From: JAQBDA01 sp964525785 | Lineage (GTDB): Bacteria > Chloroflexota > Anaerolineae > Anaerolineales > UBA4823 | DNA length: 33,368 nt | Assembly: GCA_964525785.1 (NCBI GenBank) | Contig: CAZGIX010000027.1 | Span: 1 to 33,368 of the forward strand | Reading direction: 5' to 3' | Shown: positions 1 to 8,616 of the stretch, in pieces | Position numbering within the stretch: position 1 is the first letter of the stretch | How the letters are laid out: the number at the start of each line of letters is the position of its first letter | Made by a program: the position numbers and the translations under genes | Notes under the pieces: generated by a model | The model's database searches: none | Told to the model about the DNA's origin: nothing | What the model saw: only the letters and a program-made list of their open reading frames with translations

Positions 1-99
1 TCCCCGGTATGCTGCAAAGAAGACCGTCCTCTCCGAACAAGCAGCAGCGGGCTGCTCGTCCGGTTACGACGGGCAAGGGACATTTCCGCGGGTATTTTG

Positions 100-1203
100 A
101 TGGTAGATCACGACGCCAGGTTTGTGAAAACCGAGATCAATCGTTTTGCCTTTCTTATCCACCCGCTGGATGTCGGCTATATCTACCGGCATCCAAAATT
201 CGGTTGGGCACGTGTACTGCCAGACAAGCTGGTAGAGTGGATTGCTACCCGCGTGCCTCCGATCTACCTCTCCAGGATCAGGGGAGGCAGGTCTCCGATA
301 AATGGACAGGTTATCGAAGGATACCTGTATACGCTCGGATCTACACCCCGCCAGCTGCTGAAACGCGATCCTCGCATCATCTATCGACAAATAAATCAGG
401 CAGCACGCCTGGCAGAGCAGCGCGGGGCAGGGATTATGGGCCTGGGTGCATATACGAGCGTCATCGGGGATGCCGGCATCACGATCGCACAGCAGGCGGA
501 TATTGCCATCACCACTGGCAACAGCCTGACAGTCGCCGTAACGATGGAGACCGTCAAGCAGGCAATGAGCCGGATGGGTGTCCCTGACTTCTGCAACACG
601 AAGGTGATGGTCATCGGCGCAACGGGATCGATTGGCTCAGCCTGCGCGCGCAGGCTGGCATCCTTTTCCTGCGATTTGGTATTGGTTTCTCCAGAAGAAA
701 GTAAACTGCTCGATCTGAAATTCCGCATCGAGGATGAGAAACTCGGTGCAAGGGTGGGCATTGCCACCCAAACGAACGATCAGATCGGTCAATGTGATTT
801 GATCATTTCAGCAACATCAGCACGCGGGCAGAACGTCCTGGATATCATGCGGTGCAAACCCGGAGCAGTCATCTGTGATGTTGCTCTCCCTGCAGATATC
901 AAGGCCTCAGAAGCGGCGTTGCGCCCGGATGTGTTGGTCATCGAGAGCGGAGGGGTACTGATTCCGGGTGAGATCGATATCGGCTATGATATCGGGCTGC
1001 CGCCTAAGATCGTCTATGCCTGCCTGGCAGAAACCGCATTGCTTGCGATGGAAGGGAGATTCGAGGACTTCACGATTGGACGGCACATCTCCCTAGAAAA
1101 AGTCGAGGAGATATACGCTCTGTTTAGTAAGCATAACTTCCAACTGGCTGGATTGTGGTCATTCGGGAAGGAAGTAAGTAGTTCTAGTGTTGGAGTAAAA
1201 TAA
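100..1203 (+). CDS. Long-chain acyl-ACP reductase (AAR)-like dehydrogenase
   Basis: Probable NAD(P)H-dependent reductase of the cyanobacterial acyl-ACP reductase family (COG5322-like), which makes fatty aldehydes from acyl-ACP. Seen: an N-terminal segment with FAFLIHPLDVGYIYR, a TTGNSLTVAV block near residue 139, a Rossmann motif GATGSIG at about 173-179, and YACLAETALLAMEG around Cys308. That Cys block aligns from memory with the segment carrying the catalytic cysteine of Synechococcus AAR. Length (367 aa) is close to the 340 aa family norm with a short N-terminal extension. I start at ATG 100; TTG 97 is equally open, there is no clear ribosome site, and the frame stays open to base 1, so an upstream start cannot be excluded. 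No aldehyde-deformylating oxygenase gene is visible nearby. A patatin-like lipase follows 15 nt later. The substrate is inferred. Confidence 0.75.
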   Translation: MVDHDARFVKTEINRFAFLIHPLDVGYIYRHPKFGWARVLPDKLVEWIATRVPPIYLSRIRGGRSPINGQVIEGYLYTLGSTPRQLLKRDPRIIYRQINQAARLAEQRGAGIMGLGAYTSVIGDAGITIAQQADIAITTGNSLTVAVTMETVKQAMSRMGVPDFCNTKVMVIGATGSIGSACARRLASFSCDLVLVSPEESKLLDLKFRIEDEKLGARVGIATQTNDQIGQCDLIISATSARGQNVLDIMRCKPGAVICDVALPADIKASEAALRPDVLVIESGGVLIPGEIDIGYDIGLPPKIVYACLAETALLAMEGRFEDFTIGRHISLEKVEEIYALFSKHNFQLAGLWSFGKEVSSSSVGVK

Positions 1204-1218
1204 TACTCAGGGACTCAG

Positions 1219-1992
1219 ATGGCACCTCAATATAAACGTGTAGGCTTATCATTGGGTGGCGGTGTCGTGCGCGGTTGGGCACATATCGGGGTCCTGTCTG
1301 TGCTGGAGAAGGCGGGCATCCAAATCGACTTCGTCGCGGGCTCCAGTGCAGGCTCATTAGTCGGCGCATTCTACTGCAGTGGGATGGGGATACAGCAAAT
1401 AGAATCAGTCGCCTCTGGACTCCGGTGGCGGCACCTCGTAAGACCAGTATGGCCGAAGGAAGGATTGCTTAGCTTTGATCGGATGGAAAAATGGCTGGTG
1501 GAATGCCTGGGTGATATCCGCTTTGAGGACTTGAAAATTCCATTTGCCGCGGTGACAACCGATCTGGCTACCGGGAAAACAGTAGCGATCACCACGGGTC
1601 GTCTGGCGCCAGCTGTGCGTGCCAGCTGCTCGGTACCTGGCATACTGACACCAGTGCATCTCGATGGCATGATATTGGGTGATGGCAGTATATCCGATGA
1701 TCTGCCGGTAAGCATCTTACGCCGGATGGGGGCAGATTATGTGATTGCCGTGGATATTTTCACTCCATCGTTACGTACCCGCGGGGGAGCGCTGGGAATG
1801 GGTCTTAGTGCCTTCGAGATCCTGGTCGAGAACGCCGGTGGCGGGATTGACGCGGCGGATTGCTTGATAACGCCGGATTTGGCCGGAAATACCTACCTTC
1901 GCCTTTCTAAGTACAAGCAGCTTTTCAAGCTGGGTGAGGCAGCCGCGTTGGAGAGGCTCCCTGACATACAAGAGGCTTTGGGCCGGGTATGA
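1219..1992 (+). CDS. Patatin-like phospholipase (RssA/YchK type)
   Basis: Serine acyl hydrolase of the patatin family, expected to release fatty acids from membrane lipids with a Ser-Asp dyad. Seen in the 257-aa product: glycine-rich oxyanion loop GGGVVRG at residues 13-19, nucleophile elbow GSSAG at 41-45 (Ser43), and the catalytic Asp in GDGSISDDLP (Asp155). There is no signal peptide, so the protein is probably cytoplasmic or peripheral. The ATG at 1219 is preceded by AGGGACT. The gene lies 15 nt after the AAR-like reductase, and its stop overlaps the next start by 4 nt (ATGA). This suggests one transcript linking fatty acid release and acyl reduction, which is an inference. The family assignment is firm; the physiological lipid is unknown. 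Confidence 0.88.
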   Translation: MAPQYKRVGLSLGGGVVRGWAHIGVLSVLEKAGIQIDFVAGSSAGSLVGAFYCSGMGIQQIESVASGLRWRHLVRPVWPKEGLLSFDRMEKWLVECLGDIRFEDLKIPFAAVTTDLATGKTVAITTGRLAPAVRASCSVPGILTPVHLDGMILGDGSISDDLPVSILRRMGADYVIAVDIFTPSLRTRGGALGMGLSAFEILVENAGGGIDAADCLITPDLAGNTYLRLSKYKQLFKLGEAAALERLPDIQEALGRV

Positions 1993-2645
1993 AAATCTTG
2001 TCGCTGAGCGATACCATCGTACAAACGATTTACAGTCCTCTGCTGCGCCGAAAATATCCGGATGTGGATCTAATCATTGCCTGTGGAGATTTGCCATATT
2101 ATTATTCGGAGTATGTATCTACGATTCTTGATGCTCCGCTCTTTTTTGTGCGTGGGAATCATGACAAGGAGATCGAGTACAGCGTCGAGGGTGAGCGAAG
2201 AGCACCCCTGGGGGGGATGGACCTTCATAGGAGGATAACTGAATACCGGGGATTACTGCTGGCAGGCGTGGAGGGCAGTCTGCGCTACCACCCTGGCCTC
2301 TTCCAATACACCCAATCGGAAATGTGGCAGCACGTCTTTACAATGGTCCCTGGATTTTTCAGGAACAAAATGATCTTTGGCCGGTATTTAGATGTTTTCG
2401 TCAGCCATGCGCCGCCGCGCGGGATTCACGACAAAGAAGATCAGACACACCAGGGGATTAATGCCTTCCGCTGGCTGCTGCAGGTGTTCCAACCGGCTTA
2501 TCACTTCCACGGACACATCCATGTCTACCGACCAGATGAAGTTGTCGTAAGTATCCTTGGATCCACGCAGGTGATCAATACTTTTGGTCATCGTGATACC
2601 ATCGTCGATAACTCTAAACGGCCAGCCCCACCCGAAAATGTATGA
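1989..2645 (+). CDS. Metallophosphoesterase with altered first metal motif
   Basis: Calcineurin-like metallophosphoesterase of 218 aa. Metal-binding motifs in order are D8 (in SLSDT), GD at 33-34 (CGDLPYYY), GNHD at 56-59, H140 (VSHAPP) and GHIH at 175-178. The first motif is D-x-I instead of the usual D-x-H, so one metal ligand of the canonical set is missing, while the others are intact. The CGDLPYYY segment recalls a bacterial subfamily I have seen without that His, so the enzyme is probably still active, but the substrate cannot be named. The start overlaps the stop of the patatin gene (ATGA), implying translational coupling. It is followed by 89 nt with no clear terminator. Confidence 0.8.
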   Translation: MKILSLSDTIVQTIYSPLLRRKYPDVDLIIACGDLPYYYSEYVSTILDAPLFFVRGNHDKEIEYSVEGERRAPLGGMDLHRRITEYRGLLLAGVEGSLRYHPGLFQYTQSEMWQHVFTMVPGFFRNKMIFGRYLDVFVSHAPPRGIHDKEDQTHQGINAFRWLLQVFQPAYHFHGHIHVYRPDEVVVSILGSTQVINTFGHRDTIVDNSKRPAPPENV

Positions 2646-2734
2646 AAGTGACAGCCTGAACTGTCGATCAGGTCCAGCGAATGCAGTGACAGGATGATAC
2701 CAGGGAATGGCCGGGTCAAAATGGAGATAACGCT

Positions 2735-4090
2735 TTGAGTTTCAATAAACAGGCTGAGCTCGATTTCGAGCGCGCCAGGCGTAAGGCTTTTTGGCGCAAG
2801 ATATTCACCTGGATGGGTGGTGACACGAATGATCTGCTGCCCTTTGACGATGTACGCGAGAAGCTGCACATCAAGGGGCAATATTATCAGGGTCTCAAGG
2901 AGGTGCCGATTGACAAGATCGTCGGCAGCTCCGGACGCTACCGCGACTTCGACAGGGCATTTCTGCCCATACAATCCAGGACGCGCAGCCGCTGGGTTAA
3001 TATCGATAGGGCACATTATGCCCACGTGGATTTGCCCCCCGTCGAGCTGTATAAGATGGGCGATATCTATTTTGTAAAGGACGGCAATCACCGGGTATCT
3101 GTCGCTCGCCAGCGAGGACAGGAGTTTATCGATGCATATGTTGTCGAGATTGTTGTGCCTTTTCCGATAACAGAAGATACCCGCATAAATGAGCTTGCCT
3201 TGCAGCAAGAACGGGCAGACTTTTTTGACCAAACACACCTTGACCAGCTTCGACCGGATAACCAGATCGAGACTTCATCGGTGGGGCAGTATACAAAACT
3301 GCTCGACCATATCGAAGTCCATCGCTGGTATCTCGGCGAACAGCACAAGCAAGAAGTTCATTATCAGGAGGCCGTGCTGTCTTGGTACGACAGCGTATAC
3401 CTACCCGTTGTCACGGAGCTACGAAAGCAAGATATAGCCTCTGAATACAAAAATACCACTGAGACCGATCTCTATCTTTGGATAACGAAATTTATCTATT
3501 ACCTCCGGCAGACTTACCGGGATGAGATAGTGACCGAAATACCGGTTGATGAACCTTCGATAAAGGCGGTAAAGACAGAAGCTGCCCGACAAACAATGCA
3601 GGAGCAGCCAGTACCCCAGTTAAGAAAGCTGGCCTCCATGATCAGCAAGGCGGACTGGATGGATGGGATTATTCTGAACCAGGGACGCGCCGAGTTCCTG
3701 CGGCAAACAGAATTTAACCGCCTTCTGCAGGAAGCGGTCATCGAGACCAGTATACCCGGTCAGTATGAAAAGCTGCTCGAGCACATCCGGGTGCATCGTT
3801 GGTACCTGGGGGAGCAACGCGGCAGGGAGGTATCGATGGAAGACGCGGTAATCTCCTGGTATACAAACGTGTATTTACCCCTGGTTACGATCATCCGTGA
3901 GCAGGATATCCTGGCAGATTTCCCGGGACGGACAGAAACCGACCTTTATTTGTGGATTATCAGCCACCAGTGGTATTTACGTGAAAACCTTGGGAGAGAT
4001 GTAAGCGTAGAAGAAGCCGCTGAACAGCTGGCTGGCTACTCATCGGTGCAGCAAGCCAAAGCCCCAAAGAAGTCCCCCAAACAAGACTAG
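2735..4090 (+). CDS. ParB-like domain protein with duplicated DUF4032-like C-terminal domain
   Basis: A 451-aa protein with no secure function. Residues about 55-140 form a ParB/Srx-like domain: an IVGSSGRYRDF segment followed by PPVELYKMGDIYFVKDGNHRVSVAR (the DGNHRVSVAR core is at 116-125). Two copies of a roughly 105-residue domain follow, at about 158-262 and 319-424, each containing HRWYLGEQ, SWY-x-x-VYLP and TETDLYLWI. The repeat resembles the DUF4032 region of actinobacterial proteins, from memory. There is no helix-turn-helix and no ParA partner, so a role in plasmid partition is unlikely. The start is TTG 2735 with GGAGA 7 nt upstream; it aligns with the start of the paralogue at 4145-5887, whose 3' end faces this gene 54 nt away. 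The sequence similarity is directly visible; any role in stress sensing is inference. Confidence 0.7.
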   Translation: MSFNKQAELDFERARRKAFWRKIFTWMGGDTNDLLPFDDVREKLHIKGQYYQGLKEVPIDKIVGSSGRYRDFDRAFLPIQSRTRSRWVNIDRAHYAHVDLPPVELYKMGDIYFVKDGNHRVSVARQRGQEFIDAYVVEIVVPFPITEDTRINELALQQERADFFDQTHLDQLRPDNQIETSSVGQYTKLLDHIEVHRWYLGEQHKQEVHYQEAVLSWYDSVYLPVVTELRKQDIASEYKNTTETDLYLWITKFIYYLRQTYRDEIVTEIPVDEPSIKAVKTEAARQTMQEQPVPQLRKLASMISKADWMDGIILNQGRAEFLRQTEFNRLLQEAVIETSIPGQYEKLLEHIRVHRWYLGEQRGREVSMEDAVISWYTNVYLPLVTIIREQDILADFPGRTETDLYLWIISHQWYLRENLGRDVSVEEAAEQLAGYSSVQQAKAPKKSPKQD

Positions 4091-4144
4091 AGGCGATCTC
4101 AACCCCAAATAACCAATTATGTGATGACTTCTTGCCAGGCTGTC

Positions 4145-5887
4145 TCAGCGGCAGATGAGGACCGGGATGTGGGAGGCACGCAGCACATGATCTACGGTGC
4201 TGCCAAATACCACTTCCAGGATTGGATTCAGGCTGTAGCTGCCCATGATGATCATGTCCACCTGAGTATTCTCTGCAACATCCAGGATAGTTTTTGCTAT
4301 TGGCCCGTTATGGGCATTGTAGCTGGCAGTGACCTGCTGTTCTTCCAGGTAGACGCTGGCGCGCATTAAAGTCTCGGGCTCGACTTTCTCGCCCTCGAAC
4401 ACTGTGATCACATTCAGGGCCAGCTTCCACTTTGCGGCCATATATGCCGCAATGAACAATGCTTCATCGGCTTCAGGACTGCCATCGTAAGCTAGAAGCG
4501 CGGAGTCGAGAGGCTTCGACACATGGGGAACCGCCAACACCGGTCTTGGACAGCGCTGGATAAGCTCACGGAAACCCGAATCCAGACGGGCCAGCGGTTG
4601 GGTACCGGGGGGGTATGTCAGGCTGGTCACGACCAGATCCGTCAAACTGGCCCGGCTGGTGATCAAGCCGGTGATGTCTCCCGCCTCCACAGCCAGATGT
4701 CCAGGGATATTCTGCTCAGAACACCGCCGGTCGAATTCAGTCCGGATCGCCTCGCTTTCCGGCTCGTGGATCTGATCCTCATCCGCTACGATATGCAGGC
4801 CAGATAACTGGGCGTTTTCACGTCTGGCAATTTCGATCGCCTGGCTGAGGGCGTGCCATCCGCCATCTTTTCCATCCAGTGGGACAAGGACATCCAGAAA
4901 AAGCTGGTTTTCCTGGCGGGCAGTCACATTCTGCCGGCGCCACTGCCCGGTCTCAGGACCTGCTTCGAGTGTGGAGGGTGTAATCGACTCCAGCAGCCTT
5001 TCACCAACCCGGCTCAGAATATTTTTCTTATCCGTGATTGTCCTGGCAGTCAGCTCCATCAGAGCCGATTCTGGACGGATATGCCATCCAAGCTGGTCTT
5101 CCAGCTCCTGGCGGTATCGTGATATCCAAAGGTATAGATCTGTCTCCGTGCGTTGGGGAAAGTAGTGCAGGATACCGCTATCACGAATGGCCTGTACGAC
5201 CGGAGTATAAACATTATCGTACCAATCCTGAACAGCGTACTGGTATGGGAGTTCTGTGGCTTGCTCCTGCTCCAAATAATAGTGGTGAACGTTGATATGC
5301 TGCTCAAGGATAGGGTACTTCCCGGGGGTCGAAACCTCCAGCCTGGATTCGGGTCGTAATAAGTCCAACCTGGTATGATCTAAGAACTCAACATACTCAG
5401 CTTTAATGATCAAATCATCGGGTTGGATATCCGGGGTCAAAGTCACCCTGGAGCGTACCTCGGTAACGTAGGCCTGGATAGTTTTAGCGCCTAATTGTCT
5501 GGCAACCGAAACACGATGGTTGCCATCGATGACGAAATATACATCCCCAAGCTGGTAAACTTCGATCGGGGGCAGCCCTCCCGCGTCGTAGGCTGCCATT
5601 TTGATCCTGCTCCACCGGTCTTTATCCACATTGACACGCGGCAAGAAATCGCGGGTGAAGTCTGAGTAGCGTCCCACACTGCCGACAATCGCATCCAAAG
5701 GGATATCACGCAGCCCTTTCTCTACGCCTGCGTAAGCCTTGAGTTTTTGACGGACCTCCTCATACGACAGGAGCTCCGTAGATTTGCCCGTGAATCGCGC
5801 TATAATCTCTCTCAGCACGCCCTGGTTGCGGGCGCGATAGAAATCGTTGACTGCGGTGAATTGTCGCTCTGGATTGATAGAATTCAC
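4145..5887 (-). CDS. ParB-like / DUF4032-like protein fused to two universal stress protein domains
   Basis: A 580-aa paralogue of the convergent gene at 2735-4090. Order: N-terminal helical segment, ParB-like core DGNHRVSVAR at 121-130, one copy of the repeat domain (about 165-275, with TETDLYLWI), a linker, then two UspA-like domains at about 330-455 (FLDVLVPLDG to PRPVLAVPH) and 460-580 (DSALLAYDGSPEADEA to MGSYSLNPILEVVFGSTVDHVLR). The second domain keeps the final GS of the nucleotide-binding signature but lacks the usual glycine three residues after the first, so ATP binding is uncertain. The start is chosen as GTG 5887 because GAGGAGGAT lies 6 nt upstream; the longer TTG 5911 reading would place this ribosome site inside the gene. 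A cytoplasmic stress or nucleotide sensor is plausible but unproven. Confidence 0.72.
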   Translation of the reverse strand: MNSINPERQFTAVNDFYRARNQGVLREIIARFTGKSTELLSYEEVRQKLKAYAGVEKGLRDIPLDAIVGSVGRYSDFTRDFLPRVNVDKDRWSRIKMAAYDAGGLPPIEVYQLGDVYFVIDGNHRVSVARQLGAKTIQAYVTEVRSRVTLTPDIQPDDLIIKAEYVEFLDHTRLDLLRPESRLEVSTPGKYPILEQHINVHHYYLEQEQATELPYQYAVQDWYDNVYTPVVQAIRDSGILHYFPQRTETDLYLWISRYRQELEDQLGWHIRPESALMELTARTITDKKNILSRVGERLLESITPSTLEAGPETGQWRRQNVTARQENQLFLDVLVPLDGKDGGWHALSQAIEIARRENAQLSGLHIVADEDQIHEPESEAIRTEFDRRCSEQNIPGHLAVEAGDITGLITSRASLTDLVVTSLTYPPGTQPLARLDSGFRELIQRCPRPVLAVPHVSKPLDSALLAYDGSPEADEALFIAAYMAAKWKLALNVITVFEGEKVEPETLMRASVYLEEQQVTASYNAHNGPIAKTILDVAENTQVDMIIMGSYSLNPILEVVFGSTVDHVLRASHIPVLICR

Positions 5888-6096
5888 CCGATGATCCTCC
5901 TCACCGCTCAATTTTACATCTAGATCGCCGCTTTCAAAAAAGAATTATTCGCCCCTTTTTGTGAAAATTGATGCCTAAGGCACGCCGGATGGATTATCAG
6001 GACCCGGTAAAAGCTCTGGGATTTGATGCCTTGAATTTGATCAGGACTTACACAGTTGGATGGTAGACACGCAACCAAAGGTTGAATTCTGCGTTA

Positions 6097-6102
6097 TATA
6101 AT
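6097..6102 (+). promoter_or_regulatory. Candidate -10 element for the LiaF-like gene
   Basis: A perfect TATAAT lies 36 nt before the ATG at 6139, in the 251-nt region between the divergent genes starting at 5887 and 6139. No convincing -35 box is found 16-18 nt upstream, so this is a weak call. Confidence 0.35.
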
Positions 6103-6138
6103 GAGATCTATGTTCGAGTCACAAAGGAGATGATTCCC

Positions 6139-6930
6139 ATGCAAAGAGGCACATTATTTTGGGGAAGTATTTTAGTGGTGGTGGGGGTGGTAATCCTGCT
6201 GGATAATCTGGGTATCTTCGGGAATATCAATGTGTGGGGGATTATCTGGCCCTTGTTCTTGATCGCAATAGGCGCCTGGATCCTTTGGGGGAGTACCTTC
6301 CGCCGCTCAGCCGAGGTTGAACATGCCAGCATCCCAAGTGAGGGGGCGCAAAAAGCCGACCTTCAGGTGCAGCATGGTGCTGGTCGGATCATTGTCAATG
6401 CCATAAGCACCCCTGGCACCCTGGTCGAAGGTGATTTCGGCGGAGGTCTTGACGTGCAAACCAAGCGGGATGGTGATCGGGTAGATGTCAGAATGAGTGT
6501 ACCGGTCCAATTCTTCCCGTTCTCCTGGTATCCGGGCTACAGTCTGGATTGGAACTTCGGCGTTAGTAAAGATATCCCGCTGGCAATGGAGTTTGAAACC
6601 GGCGCCAGTGATAACCAGATCGACTTGACTGATCTGCAAGTCAGCGAGATAAAACTGAAAACCGGAGCCAGCTCGACCCGGCTATCCCTGCCCGCTCACG
6701 CCGGTGCAACGCGTGTGTCTGTAGAGAGCGGGGCCGCCTCGGTTGATATTCACGTTCCCCCAGGTGTTGCTGCCAGCATCCACTCGCAGAGCGGCCTTTC
6801 GAGCATCGATGTCGACCAGACTCGTTTCCCAAAGTACGGAGATGCATACAAGTCTGAAGATTACGATACTGCCGCGAATAAAGCCGATATCTACCTTCAG
6901 ATAGGAGTCGGTTCAGTCACGGTGCGTTGA
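6139..6930 (+). CDS. LiaF-like membrane protein with C-terminal beta-rich domain
   Basis: A 263-aa membrane protein. Two hydrophobic segments at about 7-23 and 31-50, with the WGIIWPLFLIAIG pattern of LiaI/LiaF-like (DUF5668-type) regions, precede a roughly 200-residue domain of short alternating strands (TGASDNQIDL, TGASSTRLSL, SGAASVDIHV, SGLSSIDVD) typical of the LiaF or DUF4097-like C-terminal domain. Its end (YKSEDYD, then IGVGSVTV) closely matches the end of the protein at 9278-10351, so they are paralogues. LiaF-type proteins are linked to cell-envelope stress sensing in Firmicutes; here that is only analogy. The start at 6139 is set by AAGGAGA 8 nt upstream, rejecting the upstream GTT-GAA region of the same open frame. 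Nicotinate phosphoribosyltransferase follows 16 nt later. Confidence 0.75.
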   Translation: MQRGTLFWGSILVVVGVVILLDNLGIFGNINVWGIIWPLFLIAIGAWILWGSTFRRSAEVEHASIPSEGAQKADLQVQHGAGRIIVNAISTPGTLVEGDFGGGLDVQTKRDGDRVDVRMSVPVQFFPFSWYPGYSLDWNFGVSKDIPLAMEFETGASDNQIDLTDLQVSEIKLKTGASSTRLSLPAHAGATRVSVESGAASVDIHVPPGVAASIHSQSGLSSIDVDQTRFPKYGDAYKSEDYDTAANKADIYLQIGVGSVTVR

Positions 6931-6946
6931 TCCCAGGAGCAGGCGC

Positions 6947-8518
6947 GTGAACAAAAAACAGCGATCGATCGCAGAAGGCATCTTATTCACCGACATGTAC
7001 CAGCTTACCATGGCGCAGCTATACTACCGAATGGGGCTGCATGAAAAGGTAGTGCAGTTCGACCATTTCTTCCGCAGTTATCCAGATTACGGAACCCATA
7101 AAGCCGGGTACTGCATTAATGCCGGTTTGGAGTGGCTGCTCGATTGGATGAATGACGCCCATTTCCGTGCGGAGGATATCGATTATTTACGCGGCTTGAA
7201 AAGCAGCAATGGAGGCCCGCTGTTTGCTGAGGATTTCCTTGGATGGCTGAGCAACCACGGGGACTTCAGCGGGATCAGCATGCGCGCCATTCCTGAAGGG
7301 CGCGTGGTTCACCCCAATATTCCACTGACGGTGGTACAAGGGCCGATGATTATGGCCCAGATCTTAGAAACTGCCCTGCTGAACCAGCTGAATTTCCAAA
7401 CCCTGATTGCCACGAAGGCGGCGCGCATCCGGGAGATTGGGCGTGGTCAGATTATGATGGAGTTTGGGCTGCGTCGGGCGCACGAGCGCGGCGCCAGCGC
7501 GGGTGGTCGGGCGGCTCTCATTGGTGGGGCGGATTACAGCTCTAACGTGGGAATCTCAGCCATCCTGGGCTATCCACCGAAGGGCACCCATGCCCACAGC
7601 ATGGTACAGCTCTATGTCGCCCTGGGATTTGGTGAGCTGGAGGCATTCCGTGCCTACGCCGAAGTTTATCCAGATGACTGCTTACTGCTCGTAGATACGA
7701 TCGACACGTTGGAAAGCGGCGTTCCGAATGCGATCAAGGTCTTTCAGGAGCTGCGGCAGAAAGGTCACAAACCGCTGGGCATCCGCCTGGATTCTGGCGA
7801 CCTGGCGTACTTGAGCATCCAGGCAGCCCTGTTGTTGGACGAAGCTGGCTTCAATGATGTCTCAATCGTGCTTTCGAACAACCTGGATGAGCTCACCATA
7901 TGGCAAATCATCACCCAGATTGTTGAAGAAGCTCCACGCTATGGCATCCAGCCGGACAAGTTAATCGGACGGCTCGTGTACGGTGTGGGCACGCGCCTGA
8001 TCACATCCTGGGGAGAGCCGGCGTTAGGTGGAGTATATAAGCTGGTTGCGGTCTGCGAAAGCGACAAATGGATACCTGCCCTCAAGGTCTCCGAGTCGCT
8101 TGCAAAGACGCCCAATCCTGGTCATAAACTCGTCTGGCGCCTGTACGACAAGCGGGGCAGCGCAACAGCCGATCTGCTCAGCCTGGATGATGAAAACCCC
8201 AATGAGATGGGTGTAATTGCCCTGCGCCATCCAACCGACCATACCAAGCACCGGACGTTGGAGGTTAAAGAGCTTTCCGAGATTGAACCACTCCTTGTAG
8301 ATGTGTTGGTAGATGGCAAGCTGGTGTACGATCTCCCCGATATCGAAGCGATCCGCCGGCAAAGGGTCGCAGATGTTGAGAGGTTGGACGCAGGCGTGCG
8401 CCGGATTATGTATCCACATATCTACCATGTGTCTCTGACCCAAAGGTTGTGGGATGTAAAGCAAGAGCTGATCGAAGAAGCAACAGCCTTTGGATCCGAT
8501 CGTGTAAAGAGCAAGTAG
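6947..8518 (+). CDS. pncB: Nicotinate phosphoribosyltransferase
   Basis: Makes nicotinate mononucleotide from nicotinate and PRPP with ATP hydrolysis, the first step of the Preiss-Handler NAD salvage route. In the 523-aa product: TDMYQLTM at 15-22, the FGLRRAHERGA segment near 173, GTHAHSMVQ at 213-221 with the histidines that include the phosphorylated catalytic residue of the family, and RLDSGDLAYLS for PRPP and phosphate contacts. The length fits the bacterial type. The start is GTG 6947 with AGGAG 7 nt upstream, 16 nt after the first LiaF-like gene, so the two are probably cotranscribed. A hairpin followed by TTTTAT lies 34 nt downstream. No pncA or nadD is seen in the window. Confidence 0.93.
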   Translation: MNKKQRSIAEGILFTDMYQLTMAQLYYRMGLHEKVVQFDHFFRSYPDYGTHKAGYCINAGLEWLLDWMNDAHFRAEDIDYLRGLKSSNGGPLFAEDFLGWLSNHGDFSGISMRAIPEGRVVHPNIPLTVVQGPMIMAQILETALLNQLNFQTLIATKAARIREIGRGQIMMEFGLRRAHERGASAGGRAALIGGADYSSNVGISAILGYPPKGTHAHSMVQLYVALGFGELEAFRAYAEVYPDDCLLLVDTIDTLESGVPNAIKVFQELRQKGHKPLGIRLDSGDLAYLSIQAALLLDEAGFNDVSIVLSNNLDELTIWQIITQIVEEAPRYGIQPDKLIGRLVYGVGTRLITSWGEPALGGVYKLVAVCESDKWIPALKVSESLAKTPNPGHKLVWRLYDKRGSATADLLSLDDENPNEMGVIALRHPTDHTKHRTLEVKELSEIEPLLVDVLVDGKLVYDLPDIEAIRRQRVADVERLDAGVRRIMYPHIYHVSLTQRLWDVKQELIEEATAFGSDRVKSK

Positions 8519-8552
8519 GGCATCCGGCAGATGTTTCGAGCGGTAAGGATTT

Positions 8553-8578
8553 GTCTGGTCAGAGAGCCAGGCTTTTAT
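8553..8578 (+). terminator. Possible intrinsic terminator after pncB
   Basis: A 6-bp stem GTCTGG/CCAGGC (one G-T pair) with an 8-nt loop is followed by TTTTAT. It is short, so termination may be partial. Confidence 0.4.
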
Positions 8579-8616
8579 CCCCGTCAGAACCAGTTCAAGA
8601 TTAGGAGGATGAGACT

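Noticed and set aside
9..587. Long plus-strand open frame overlapping the AAR-like gene
   Set aside because: It is in a different frame from the conserved AAR motifs, is rich in Arg/Gly/His as shadow frames are, and has no ribosome site.
2655..2672. Hairpin CCTGA/TCAGG after the metallophosphoesterase gene
   Set aside because: It has only 5 bp and no T-tract, so it is not a credible terminator.
2735..4090. Plasmid or chromosome partition gene parB
   Set aside because: Only the ParB/Srx-like core is present; there is no helix-turn-helix, no parA, and no parS-like repeats are seen.
5911..5937. Minus-strand TTGAAA with TAAAAT before the USP-fusion gene
   Set aside because: The 15-nt spacer is short and the -10 weak; the evidence is insufficient to call a promoter.
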